Assembly: GCA_018613055.1 (NCBI GenBank)
Contig: JAGGQZ010000017.1
Location: 223,614-287,613, forward strand
DNA: 64,000 bases
Direction of reading: 5' to 3'
Origin: Chryseobacterium sp. ISL-80
Lineage (GTDB): Bacteria; Bacillota; Bacilli; Bacillales; Cytobacillaceae
The translations under genes were made by a program, and so were the position numbers. The notes beneath the pieces were generated by a model. It had not been told where the DNA came from. It did not search any database and saw only the letters and a list, made by a program, of their open reading frames with translations. Every line of letters starts with the position of its first letter. Positions within the stretch are counted from its first letter, which is position 1. Of this stretch, positions 53,252 to 62,228 are shown in pieces.

Positions 53252-54200
53252 AGGCCTTCCTCCTAAACAGCAGGTACAGGAAGATTCCGCTGCCGATGAC
53301 GCCGACCATCAAGGAGATGGAAATCTCATAAGGATAAATCAGTACTCGACCGAGGATATCTGTGACGAGCAGAAAATTCGCCCCCAGCAGTGCTGTGTGC
53401 GGCAATGTTTTTTGCAGATGGTCGCCTTTGAAAATCGAGATGATGTTTGGGATGATCAAGCCGAGGAACGGAATCATTCCGACCGTCAGCACGACGGTGG
53501 CTGTAATCAGTGCCACCAGGATTAATCCCGTATTGACGACACGCTTGTAGGCGAGTCCGAGATTCTTCGAAAAATCTTCACCCATTCCCGCCACCGTGAA
53601 GCGATTGGCGAACAAGTAGGCAATCACCAGAATCGGAATACTTATGTACAAAAGCTCGTAACGGCCCATCATGATCATCGAAAAGTCTCCCTGCAGCCAT
53701 GCCGACATGTTCTGGATGACATCTGCTTTGTAAGCAAAGAATGTCGATATGGATGATAGGATATTACCCAGCATCATCCCGACGAGCGGAATGAAAATTG
53801 CATCTTTGAACTTGATCCGGTCAAGGATTTGCATGAACAAAAATGTTCCGGCAAGTGCGAACACAAACGCCACCAGCATTTTCTCGATCGTGGAAGCATT
53901 TGCAAAAAACAGCATCGAAACGAGGATTCCCAGTCTCGTCGCATCGAGTGTACCTGCCGTTGTTGGCGACACAAACTTATTCCGGCTTAGCTGCTGCATG
54001 ATCAATCCGGCGATGCTCATCCCTGCTCCGGCAAGCAGAATGGCAATCAGCCGCGGAACCCTGCTGATTAGGAAGATTTCCGTTGCTTCAGATTGGAAAT
54101 CCAGAAGCTCAATTGGCGTGATGCTGCTGACTCCAACAAAGAGAGAAAGCAATGAAAGAACTATCAAAGAGGCAATCAAATAACGCTTTTTCATGGCCAT
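53244..54200 (-). CDS. yclN: YclN-like siderophore ABC permease
   Basis: FecCD-family permease, 318 residues. RLIAILLAGAGMSIAGLIMQQLSRNKFVSPTTAGTLDATRLG and MIPFLGLIIPNIISIFKGDH are diagnostic. First gene of the operon, 18 nt from the Fur box. Order N-O-P-Q equals that of B. subtilis yclNOPQ. Confidence 0.93.
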   Translation of the reverse strand: MAMKKRYLIASLIVLSLLSLFVGVSSITPIELLDFQSEATEIFLISRVPRLIAILLAGAGMSIAGLIMQQLSRNKFVSPTTAGTLDATRLGILVSMLFFANASTIEKMLVAFVFALAGTFLFMQILDRIKFKDAIFIPLVGMMLGNILSSISTFFAYKADVIQNMSAWLQGDFSMIMMGRYELLYISIPILVIAYLFANRFTVAGMGEDFSKNLGLAYKRVVNTGLILVALITATVVLTVGMIPFLGLIIPNIISIFKGDHLQKTLPHTALLGANFLLVTDILGRVLIYPYEISISLMVGVIGSGIFLYLLFRRKAYA

Positions 54201-54218
54201 GCTCCTAATTCATCGATA

Positions 54219-54237
54219 GATAATGATAATCATTATC
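54219..54237. promoter_or_regulatory. Fur box of the siderophore importer
   Basis: GATAATGATAATCATTATC, a perfect match to the 19-bp Fur consensus, just upstream of the yclN-like gene. Predicts iron repression of the whole five-gene unit. Confidence 0.92.
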
Positions 54238-54381
54238 AGTTAACCTATTTAAATATTAAATGCTCTGTTTAATAAAAGTCAATAACTAAATGAGAATTTT
54301 TTTCAATTAGATTGGAATAGTATGGAGGAGGTGTCACTTAAAAGCAGGCATTTGATTAGTAGTTAACTAGTGTCTGGAACG

Positions 54382-54406
54382 AAAAAAAGCCCCTGTCAGG
54401 AGCTTA
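54382..54406 (-). terminator. Terminator after the FUSC/ArAE gene
   Basis: AAGC(T)CC/GG(G)GCTT hairpin followed by seven T on the minus strand, overlapping the stop codon. Confidence 0.8.
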
Positions 54407-55454
54407 CTTCCAATGATTTTTCGATCAATTTTTGATGCCTGATTTCGAATTGGTGGATATGGTTCAATTCTTCAAGCAGGTCATGGATCGATACCAGTTC
54501 ATAGTAGATGATCGTTTCTTCGGAGAACCGGTCGGCGTCTGCCTCCCTCTCATCTACTTCATGTCTTAATAAGCTGAGCAATTCATTGACGATGGCATCA
54601 TGCTCCTCGTCCAGCAAGAAATCTGGATGATGGAGTGCGGCCTTGATTGATTTTACCATCGCTTCTACTACACTCGCTTTTGACTCAGTTAGATGAATCG
54701 AAGGCAGCGAAAAAAGATTTCCGACGTGGTAATGGATTTGCCTCAAAATCGTCAGCTTTTTGAAATCATAGTGGATATTCCGCATATTCTTCCGGTCGAA
54801 TTGATGCAGCTTCCATTCTTTCTTTTGGTATTTGCACAATGTTTCAATGCTTTCCATCTCTTTGATAATTCTCTGGAAGTCTGATTTTGTTTCCCGGTGC
54901 AGAGGCTGATGCTTGGTGATTTCTGTTCCTCTGCTGGCAATCAGATTCCCTGTCTCATGAACCAGTTGCTGGATTTTTGCCTTGATGGATCTGGAGTAAT
55001 CCGGCCGGATCACCAGAAGGTTCACAAGTGTCGAGACCGTCAGCCCTGTCAATGTCGTCCCTAGGCGGATGAAAAAGCTCGACAAATAGTGGTCATTGAC
55101 GGTTGAAACCATCGCCACTCCTGTCAATACCGCCACCAAAGCCCCATCATGAAGCTTCAGCCGGTGACAGGCAATGATGGTCGCGACAGCAACGAGCATA
55201 TAGGTAAGCGGGCTGTGCCCGAATGCAAAATTGAACACGACGGAAAACCCTGCGCCGATCGCCGATGCCGGGAATCGGACATATGCTTTTCGAATGGAAT
55301 CAGCCGCTGTTGGTTCGATGGTCACAATGGCCGTGATGACTGCGAACATAGGCGGCCAGCCGAGCAGGTCACAAATCAGTGCAGTAATGAAGACAGCAAT
55401 CCCCGTTTTAAGGACCCTGCCCCCAACAAAGTTGAATTTTTTCAAAAAAGCCAT
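54396..55454 (-). CDS. Aromatic acid exporter-family membrane protein (ArAE_1)
   Basis: 352 residues. An N-terminal membrane half (about 12-165, six helices; GWPPMFAVITAIVTIEPTAADSIRKAYVRFPASAIGA) is followed by a helical cytoplasmic half. Family members are thought to export aromatic carboxylates, but few have been tested. Start chosen at the ATG at 55454 because GAGG lies 9 nt upstream, inside the longer frame. Confidence 0.85.
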   Translation of the reverse strand: MAFLKKFNFVGGRVLKTGIAVFITALICDLLGWPPMFAVITAIVTIEPTAADSIRKAYVRFPASAIGAGFSVVFNFAFGHSPLTYMLVAVATIIACHRLKLHDGALVAVLTGVAMVSTVNDHYLSSFFIRLGTTLTGLTVSTLVNLLVIRPDYSRSIKAKIQQLVHETGNLIASRGTEITKHQPLHRETKSDFQRIIKEMESIETLCKYQKKEWKLHQFDRKNMRNIHYDFKKLTILRQIHYHVGNLFSLPSIHLTESKASVVEAMVKSIKAALHHPDFLLDEEHDAIVNELLSLLRHEVDEREADADRFSEETIIYYELVSIHDLLEELNHIHQFEIRHQKLIEKSLEVSS

Positions 55455-55533
55455 TTTCTCATTCCTCATTTAAAAAACCTTATACTGTATCATTATAACG
55501 TAAGGATCAGGAGATAAGAAAACAACATATAAA

Positions 55534-55566
55534 AAAAGAAAACCCTCAAAGAGGAGTTTCCTATTC
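55534..55566 (-). terminator. Terminator of the ytr-like operon
   Basis: AAACTCCTC/GAGGGTTT with a TTT loop, then TCTTTTTTT on the minus strand. Confidence 0.82.
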
Positions 55567-56253
55567 GTTGATCACATATCCATTGCCAGAGACTTCGGTC
55601 TCCATTGGAACCTTGATATAGATGAAGTCCAGTCCCTGCATCATCCCATACCCGCCGTTGAACTGCTCCCCATCTTCAGCGAACTGGTTAAAAGGAAAGG
55701 CGTTCGCGTACTTTACAAGTTTGACGTTCACGGGTTTTTGAGGGAAGACTTTCAGAGTTGTCTCAGTCAGTTGGATTTCCGGTGAAGTGAAACGATCCGT
55801 GATATCGATGTTATCTATATATGAAAAAGTGGTGTAATGGGTCACTTTGACCTGATTTTCGAGAGAATTTACCTTCTCGATGAATACCGAGGCATTGATG
55901 CTCAACGCATTGATATTCAAAGACTTTCCTTCCAACGGAAATTCCCATGATTTCATCTTCGTAAGCCCTTCTGCTTCCTCAATTTTTCCGGACTCAACAA
56001 TCGAATAAATATCGCCGTTATATCGTTCATTTTGCTGAATTTCTTGATCTGTCAAATAATCTCCCTGATAGGATTCCCCCTTTGGAACAATGAAGGAAAT
56101 AATTCCAGCGCAAAGCAAAACAATTAGATAGCCTGTAAAAACTTTTGTGGTGCCACTCCCGTTCATAAACCTCGGACTGATGAACTTATTGGAGAAACTT
56201 ACGAAACTAATCATGGCCAATATGATAATTAAGAACAATAAAACGAGACTCAT
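55561..56253 (-). CDS. Two-helix membrane protein of the ytr-like ABC operon
   Basis: 230 residues; membrane helices at about 3-20 and 39-58, then a large extracytoplasmic domain. No recognised family. Position after the permease suggests an accessory subunit of the ABC transporter. Overlaps it by 4 nt. Confidence 0.72.
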   Translation of the reverse strand: MSLVLLFLIIILAMISFVSFSNKFISPRFMNGSGTTKVFTGYLIVLLCAGIISFIVPKGESYQGDYLTDQEIQQNERYNGDIYSIVESGKIEEAEGLTKMKSWEFPLEGKSLNINALSINASVFIEKVNSLENQVKVTHYTTFSYIDNIDITDRFTSPEIQLTETTLKVFPQKPVNVKLVKYANAFPFNQFAEDGEQFNGGYGMMQGLDFIYIKVPMETEVSGNGYVINE

Positions 56254-57002
56254 TTCCTCACCTCCAGGCTGTCCGAGATCAATATCGCAGATCCAAATGC
56301 AATGGTTGTTGTTAATAGAACCTTTAACAGGAACAGCAGTAGGGAGGTTTCCTTCACAAAAATTTGTCCAATATCAATGACCAGGGTGGATTCGCTGCCA
56401 GCTACCACATTGATGAAAATGCTTCCGAAGAATAAAGCAGGAAGAAGAATGATAAAAATCCTGTTTCTTTGGACGAGCATCCCGACCAGATAGCCAAGTG
56501 CCGTGAAAAGGAACAAATACAGGATGGTCCCGGCCAGGCCCTCTGCCATCTGCAGCGTTGATAATCGCTGGCTTTCGATGAGCTCCCGCTCCTGCAGGAA
56601 CAAGACGGACAGCTTTAGCGACTGGCTCGCCAGCAAAAATGTTACTCCGCCGACGATACTTGCCCAGCCGAGGAACAGGATATTCGCTAAATGGCTGCTC
56701 AGCCTGTTGGCCACAAATGCATAATCATCAAACCGATACGCCTGGGTCGTTACGACAATCGCCGAAATGAACGCCCAGATCATCATGAAGGCAAGGATGA
56801 TATTCCCTGAATAATATTTCATGTCATAACTGAAAGTATCAGAGCCTCCGCCCCCGCCTCCTTCTCCGGCAAGCGAAAACAGGATCCCGATGATTTGCAG
56901 GATCATCAGCGAAGTGAACATTCCCCGGTAGGATTTCAATTTGAATCGGAATTGCTTTTTTACAATATCCCAGAGGTTAATTTTTGTTAAAGACATCATC
57001 AA
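56250..57002 (-). CDS. ABC-2-type permease, ytr-like
   Basis: 250-residue protein with six membrane segments; an unusual Gly-Glu-Gly6-Ser stretch (EGGGGGGSD) lies in the first outer loop. Overlaps the ATPase gene by 26 nt and is its likely partner. Comparable to YtrC/YtrD of the antibiotic-responsive ytr operon. Confidence 0.82.
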   Translation of the reverse strand: MMMSLTKINLWDIVKKQFRFKLKSYRGMFTSLMILQIIGILFSLAGEGGGGGGSDTFSYDMKYYSGNIILAFMMIWAFISAIVVTTQAYRFDDYAFVANRLSSHLANILFLGWASIVGGVTFLLASQSLKLSVLFLQERELIESQRLSTLQMAEGLAGTILYLFLFTALGYLVGMLVQRNRIFIILLPALFFGSIFINVVAGSESTLVIDIGQIFVKETSLLLFLLKVLLTTTIAFGSAILISDSLEVRK

Positions 57003-57882
57003 TCCCGCCTTTCTCCTGGCTGGTCAAGTACAGACAGAGATCTTCGTTTGAAATCGTCGAGAACTCCAGGCCGTTTTTCATGGCTGCCGTAATCTGATCT
57101 TCTGACAAGTTGTTGCGGATTACCGCATAACTCCTGCCAAAACCGGCATTGCTCCGGTGGAATATCTCATGTCCACTAATCCAGTCGATCAGCATTTCTT
57201 CTTTTCCGCTGACAACGACCGCATACTCTCGCAGGTCTTCAACCGTCATATGCAAAAATTGCTTTCCATCCTTTAACAGCAGGATGTCTTCAAGAATGTC
57301 CTCTACTTCATTGAGATGATGGCTTGAAATGATAATGGTTCGTGGGTTGGCAATGTAGTCTTTTAGCAGCGCTCGGTAAAAATCCTTCCTGACACCAGCA
57401 TCCATCCCGTTTGTCGGCTCATCAAAGATTGTCAGGAGACAGCGGGAAGCCAGCCCCAAAATTGCATTGAAGGTATTCTTCATCCCCTTAGAAAGTCCGG
57501 TATGGTGCTGCTTCAGGTCGAGACGGAAATAGTCCATTAAATTCCTGGCCAGTTTCATATCCCAGTTAGGATAAAAACTCGCTGCCGACTCTAATAGTTC
57601 GTCAAGACTCAGCGCGGCTGGCAGATTCATATCATTATCCACCATGATCATGTTCGCTGACACAGACAGGTTATTGAACGGATTTTCCCCAAATACCCTT
57701 ACTTCACCTGAACTCTCGCGCATGAAACCAGCAGCGATTTTTAGCATCGTCGTCTTGCCGGCTCCGTTCCTGCCAATCAGGCCTGTGATCTTGTTTTCCC
57801 CGATTGAAAACGTCAGCTCATCCAATGCTTTTTTCTTCCCATATGTCTTTGTTACATTTTCGAATTCCAGCACACTCATCAT
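56977..57882 (-). CDS. ABC ATPase, YtrB-like
   Basis: 301 residues: Walker A GRNGAGKTT, Walker B LLTIFDEPTNGMD; the signature is degenerate (TGLSKGMKNTFNAIL), as in many YtrB-type ATPases. Overlaps the GntR gene by 4 nt. Confidence 0.92.
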   Translation of the reverse strand: MMSVLEFENVTKTYGKKKALDELTFSIGENKITGLIGRNGAGKTTMLKIAAGFMRESSGEVRVFGENPFNNLSVSANMIMVDNDMNLPAALSLDELLESAASFYPNWDMKLARNLMDYFRLDLKQHHTGLSKGMKNTFNAILGLASRCLLTIFDEPTNGMDAGVRKDFYRALLKDYIANPRTIIISSHHLNEVEDILEDILLLKDGKQFLHMTVEDLREYAVVVSGKEEMLIDWISGHEIFHRSNAGFGRSYAVIRNNLSEDQITAAMKNGLEFSTISNEDLCLYLTSQEKGGIDDVFNKN

Positions 57883-58262
57883 GTATCCCCCTTCAAGTCC
57901 CGTTTGGCTTCCTGGATCATCGCGATCAATTCATCCTCAGTCACCTGGAGATGCTCCGCCTCCCGCACCAACTCTAGCACCAATGACTTCAATGTCTGGT
58001 TCCTCCGTTTCGCACTGATAATCTTTTTCGCATCCTCCGATACAAACATACCGAGACCGCGCTTTTTATAAAGAATGTTTTCATCCGCTAAAATATTCAG
58101 GCCCTTTGCCGCTGTCGCCGGATTGATATTCAGCATTTCCGCCAGCTGATATTGTGAATGGACCTTCTCATCCTTCTTGATACTTTCGCTGAGAATCTCC
58201 GTTTCCAGCCACTCAGCAATCTGGACGTAAATCGGTTTCATGCTATCTGAATTAAGGATCAA
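57879..58262 (-). CDS. YtrA-type GntR regulator
   Basis: 127 residues: the GntR winged helix (PIYVQIAEWLETEILSESIKKDEKVHSQYQLAEMLNINPATAAKGLNIL) with a short two-helix dimerisation tail, as in the YtrA subfamily. Leads the ABC operon and probably represses it through the dyad upstream; in B. subtilis the ytr operon responds to cell-wall antibiotics. Confidence 0.92.
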   Translation of the reverse strand: MILNSDSMKPIYVQIAEWLETEILSESIKKDEKVHSQYQLAEMLNINPATAAKGLNILADENILYKKRGLGMFVSEDAKKIISAKRRNQTLKSLVLELVREAEHLQVTEDELIAMIQEAKRDLKGDT

Positions 58263-58289
58263 CCCCGCACCTCCTCTAACAGGTCACAT

Positions 58290-58315
58290 AGTGCATTACT
58301 GTTGTAATGTACTAT
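58290..58315. promoter_or_regulatory. GntR operator overlapping the -10
   Basis: TAGTGCATTAC-TGTT-GTAATGTACTA dyad (one mismatched pair) overlapping the -10. Confidence 0.75.
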
Positions 58316-58340
58316 ATAGCATATTATGCATTTACTCAAG
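58312..58340 (-). promoter_or_regulatory. Promoter of the ytr-like operon
   Basis: -35 TTGAGT (58335-58340), 17-nt spacer, -10 TATAGT (58312-58317). Confidence 0.7.
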
Positions 58341-58395
58341 GGATATTTAACCATTTTTATAAAAATTTCTTAATTACAAGGATTTCTCCCCATAT

Positions 58396-58430
58396 AAAAA
58401 ACCCCCTCGCATTACACGAGAGGGCAGCTG
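58396..58430 (-). terminator. Terminator after the 76-aa membrane protein gene
   Basis: CCCTCTCG/CGAGGGGG stem, 7-nt loop, then TTTTTTATA on the minus strand. Confidence 0.85.
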
Positions 58431-58661
58431 CTATAATACATTCATCTTATCAAGAGGGCTTTCCAGCTTCGTTAGTTCAAGCTTCATTTTTTCTGTTTCC
58501 AGCAGGTAGTTTTCATGTTTCAGTCTTTCAAGCTCGATTTCGTCTTTAATCATGTTGTGTTTGATTTTGGCTACTTTTTGATAATGGCTTGTAACAATGG
58601 CGACAAGCGGAATCGAAAACACCATAATGATACCTAAAGCCCCTGTTAAAGCTCCGGTCAT
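58431..58661 (-). CDS. Small membrane-anchored coiled-coil protein
   Basis: 76 residues: one N-terminal membrane helix (about 5-24, TGALGIIMVFSIPLVAIVTS) and a charged coiled coil (28-70, KHNMIKDEIELERLKHENYL). Topology recalls PspB/PspD-like or small scaffold proteins, but no family is assigned. Monocistronic. Confidence 0.75.
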   Translation of the reverse strand: MTGALTGALGIIMVFSIPLVAIVTSHYQKVAKIKHNMIKDEIELERLKHENYLLETEKMKLELTKLESPLDKMNVL

Positions 58662-58728
58662 GGAACTTCACTCCAAATCTATCATGATTTTATTTCTATC
58701 ATAGCAAAATAGGTAAAATAAACCAACC

Positions 58729-60450
58729 CTAAATGGAAGTTTCGAATTGAACCCTGTGGAGGTTGGCAAAAATGCCGCCTTGCTCGATCAATTCATCATG
58801 AGTGCCTTGTTCGGCAATCCCATCCTCGGTAACAACGACGATTCGATCGGCACTTCTGATGGTCGCCAGTCTGTGGGCGATGACCAGCGTCGTCCGATTC
58901 TTCGATAATTCGGCGAGTGCCTTTTGAATGATTCTTTCCGTCTCGGTATCAAGCGCTGATGTCGCTTCATCGAGAATCAGGATGGGCGGATTTTTCAAGA
59001 ACATGCGGGCGATGGCGATTCGCTGCTTTTGCCCGCCTGATAACTTCAAGCCCCGTTCCCCAATTTGCGTTTCATAGCCATCAGGCAGGGCAGCGATAAA
59101 GTCCTCGAGATGTGCCTGCTTTGCAGCTCTGACAATATCCTCATGGGTGGCCCCCAATGAACCATATGCAATATTTTCTCGCAGCGTCCCCGTAAAAAGG
59201 AACACATCCTGCTGGACGATCCCGATTTGCGAGCGCAGCGATTTTTTCGTCATGTCCCTGAGGTCGATACCATCGACCGTGATACTGCCGCTGTTCACAT
59301 CATAGAAACGTGGGATCAACGAGCAAATCGTCGTCTTCCCTGCACCCGACGGACCAACGAACGCAACTGTCTCTCCATGGTTGATTTCCAGGTCGATTCC
59401 GTCCAAGACGGGTTTGTTCTTTTCATAGCTGAAGATGACATTCCTGAATTCGATATCCCCTTTCAAATGCGGAACCTCAATCGCGTCCTCGCGATCCACG
59501 ACGTCCGGATTCTGGTCCATCAGCTCGGTAAACCGCTTAAAGCCTGCCATCCCCTTTGGATACAATTCAAGTATCGCACTGATTTTATCAATTGGTTTAA
59601 ACAGGACATTCACATAGAGGACAAACCCGACGAGTTCCCCATAGCTCAGGCTGCCCTGAAAACTTAGCCATGCACCATAAACCAGGACAACGAGGACAAT
59701 CAGCCTTGTCAGCATATAAATACCGGACGAGCTGAACGACATCACCTTATAGGCGGTCAACTTGGCACGGCGGAACTTGCGGTTGTTCTTTGTGAATCTC
59801 TCAATCTCATACTCTTCATTTGTAAAAGACTGAACCACCCGAATTCCTGAGACGCTATCTTCGACCCTGGCATTAACGTCGGCAATATCTGTGTACATGT
59901 TTTTCCAGGCAGCGTTCATTTTCAGGTTGGAATACGTAATTAGCCAAATAAGGAATGGCACGATGATCATCGTAATAAGTGCCAGCTTTACATTGATGGT
60001 CAGCATGATCCAAAACGCTCCGACGAAGGTCATCACGGCAATGAATAAGTCCTCCGGTCCGTGGTGTGCCAGTTCCCCCAGATCAAACAGGTCATTGGTG
60101 ATCCGGCTCATGATATGGCCGGTTTTCGTATTATCGAAAAAGCGGAAGGACTGCTTCTGGACATGCTGGAAAAGCTGCTGCCTCATGTCCGTCTCAATAT
60201 TGATGCCAAGCTTATGGCCCCAGTAATTGACAATGAATTGAAGCAAGGTGCTGATGATGTACAGCAGCAGCAATCCGATGCTCACGCTGACAATCATGTT
60301 CCAGTTCCCGCCAGGCAGCAAGGTATCAATGAACCACTGGACAGCGAGCGGGAATGCGAGCTCCAGTAAAGCGACAATGACGGCACTGCTGAAATCAATG
60401 ATGAAAAGCCTGCGATGCGGCCTGTAATAGGTAAAAAATCTTCTTATCAT
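58729..60450 (-). CDS. ABC exporter, multidrug/lipid type (BmrA-like)
   Basis: 573-residue half-transporter. Six membrane helices (about 17-310), then an ATPase with Walker A GPSGAGKTT, signature LSGGQKQRIAIA, Walker B ILILDEATSALD and H-loop IAHRLATIR. Exports drugs or lipids as a homodimer; substrate cannot be read. No regulator gene adjacent. Confidence 0.92.
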   Translation of the reverse strand: MIRRFFTYYRPHRRLFIIDFSSAVIVALLELAFPLAVQWFIDTLLPGGNWNMIVSVSIGLLLLYIISTLLQFIVNYWGHKLGINIETDMRQQLFQHVQKQSFRFFDNTKTGHIMSRITNDLFDLGELAHHGPEDLFIAVMTFVGAFWIMLTINVKLALITMIIVPFLIWLITYSNLKMNAAWKNMYTDIADVNARVEDSVSGIRVVQSFTNEEYEIERFTKNNRKFRRAKLTAYKVMSFSSSGIYMLTRLIVLVVLVYGAWLSFQGSLSYGELVGFVLYVNVLFKPIDKISAILELYPKGMAGFKRFTELMDQNPDVVDREDAIEVPHLKGDIEFRNVIFSYEKNKPVLDGIDLEINHGETVAFVGPSGAGKTTICSLIPRFYDVNSGSITVDGIDLRDMTKKSLRSQIGIVQQDVFLFTGTLRENIAYGSLGATHEDIVRAAKQAHLEDFIAALPDGYETQIGERGLKLSGGQKQRIAIARMFLKNPPILILDEATSALDTETERIIQKALAELSKNRTTLVIAHRLATIRSADRIVVVTEDGIAEQGTHDELIEQGGIFANLHRVQFETSI

Positions 60451-60617
60451 AATCTGTTCTCCTTTAATATCTTCAAGTGATTATATGTCAAGGAGTGCCA
60501 CTTTTTCAATAATTATGAAAAATAAACTGAATGAATTTCTTCTTTTAATACCTGATTAAAGTTTCTAATTTATGGCTAGTTTATAGAAGGAATGAAATGG
60601 ATTTGAGGTGAAGACAT

Positions 60618-61097
60618 CTGAAGATTGCGAAGAGGCATTTCGTTTTTAATCTTGTAGTGATTATTGTTCCATGGCTTTCGTTACTGTTCATCGGCAAAAG
60701 AAGCTTCAAGCGCTACTCTGTTGCAGGAGTTTTTATCGTAATTTTTGAGATCATCAACCATTTGTATGGTCACAAGCGAAACTGGTGGAAGTTTTACAAC
60801 AAACGAAAATCATTCCTTCGTGATGAGCTTCCTTTTAGCATCGGACCTTATATGCCGCTGTCGATGTGGCTTCTGAAGATCTCAGATGGGAACTTCAAAA
60901 AATTCATCACACTCAATGCGATTGCCGACGGCGCCTTTGCGTTCTTTTTGATTGATGTACTAAAGAAAATTAAAATCATCAGACTGAACAAATTGAGCCA
61001 TATTCAATTTTTCTTCTATCTGCATTACAAAGCATACTTATTGTATGGGTTCCAGTATGTATTTGAAAAATGGCGTGGTTATCGAGTGTATATGTAG
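60618..61097 (+). CDS. Small multi-helix membrane protein, possible CTG start
   Basis: About 159 residues, three to four membrane helices (NLVVIIVPWLSLLFIG, VAGVFIVIFEIINHL, FITLNAIADGAFAFFLI), many aromatic residues, C-terminus WRGYRVYM. The annotated frame can start at GTG 60657, but that has no ribosome site; the in-frame CTG at 60618 follows GAGGTGA by 7 nt and would add MKIAKRHFVFNLV. Function unknown. Confidence 0.65.
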   Translation: MKIAKRHFVFNLVVIIVPWLSLLFIGKRSFKRYSVAGVFIVIFEIINHLYGHKRNWWKFYNKRKSFLRDELPFSIGPYMPLSMWLLKISDGNFKKFITLNAIADGAFAFFLIDVLKKIKIIRLNKLSHIQFFFYLHYKAYLLYGFQYVFEKWRGYRVYM

Positions 61098-61098
61098 A

Positions 61099-61141
61099 AA
61101 GAAAGCTCCCGGCTGTATCTGCCGGGAGCTTTCACTTTCTT
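61099..61141. terminator. Bidirectional terminator before proC
   Basis: AAAGCTCCCGGC/GCCGGGAGCTTT stem with a 7-nt loop, T/A runs on both sides. Confidence 0.9.
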
Positions 61142-61988
61142 AAGACGGAACGAGGACGCCTTCGAGTTCCTTATTGATTTCTCTTGACCGATTCGTGGCA
61201 TGGTTGACCGCCTGGGAAATTGCCGTACCGCCATTGTATTTTCTCAAAGCGTTCAGTCCGGAGGCTGTCGTTCCATTCGGAGAGGTTACATTTTTCCTGA
61301 GGACCTCTGGTGTTTCATCCTTTTCGATGATCATTTTCGCCGCACCGAGGATGGTCTGGGCAATGATTTCACGGGCCATTTTTTCGTCCATGCCGTTTTC
61401 TTTGCCAACACGCTCCATGTGCTCCATCAAATAGTAAAAGTAAGCAGGGCCGCTGCCGGCCAATCCAGTGAAGATATCCATTTGTTCCTCTTCAATCAAG
61501 AATACCTTACCCATACTGCTTAACAATTCTTTTGCATCCTCTATATTTTCGTTCGTTGTATGCCTGCCAGGAGACATCGCAGTGGCTGATTCCTGGATCA
61601 TGCTAGATGTGTTCGGCATGACGCGGACCACCTGCTGGCCACTGTTCAGGTTTTCTTCCATAAAACCGGTTGAAATGCCTGCCAGAACCGAAACAACCAC
61701 CTGGCCAGGAACTACTTTATCCTTCAAATCCGCAAGAGCACCCGCTGCTCCTTTTGGCTTCATCGCTAAAATAAACATATCTATTTCTTCGTATGGCAAT
61801 TCAGCCTGAGGCATCGCATTGATTCCATATCTGGATTCCAGACGTTCCAGTCTCGCTGCATTGCTCTTGTTCGTAACATAAACTTGATTTTCATGCATTT
61901 TCCCTGACTTGACCAGACCTGAAATCATCGCTTCCGCCATGGATCCAGCACCTAAAAATGCTACTTTTTTATGTTTTAACAACCGCAT
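61140..61988 (-). CDS. proC: Pyrroline-5-carboxylate reductase ProC
   Basis: Last step of proline synthesis. The NAD(P)-binding VAFLGAGSMAEAMISGL is at the N-terminus, and GSGPAYFYYLMEHME plus VTSPNGTTASGLNAL are the family signatures. At 282 residues it is full length. No T-box or other riboswitch is visible in the 240-nt upstream gap, which is otherwise featureless. Confidence 0.96.
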   Translation of the reverse strand: MRLLKHKKVAFLGAGSMAEAMISGLVKSGKMHENQVYVTNKSNAARLERLESRYGINAMPQAELPYEEIDMFILAMKPKGAAGALADLKDKVVPGQVVVSVLAGISTGFMEENLNSGQQVVRVMPNTSSMIQESATAMSPGRHTTNENIEDAKELLSSMGKVFLIEEEQMDIFTGLAGSGPAYFYYLMEHMERVGKENGMDEKMAREIIAQTILGAAKMIIEKDETPEVLRKNVTSPNGTTASGLNALRKYNGGTAISQAVNHATNRSREINKELEGVLVPS

Positions 61989-62228
61989 TCACCTCATCAT
62001 TTTTATTTCCGTTTGCTTTTTGTCAACTTTACTTATCGTAACATCCTGAGGATGAGTTTCAAGGGATACGAGGTGATTCGCGAGCATTCGGCCGAGATAG
62101 TGAATGAAAGCGGGAACATTCTAAAGAATGACACCTTTATTTGCTTATAAAGAGTTTTAATCACCTATTATGCTAAAATATGAAGAAATATAAGGTTTTA
62201 AAAATAAGAGACAATTGAGGGAGCGGAT

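Noticed and set aside
61989-62228. T-box or other riboswitch before proC or the UvrC-like gene
   Set aside because: No specifier/antiterminator structure or conserved T-box motif can be seen.
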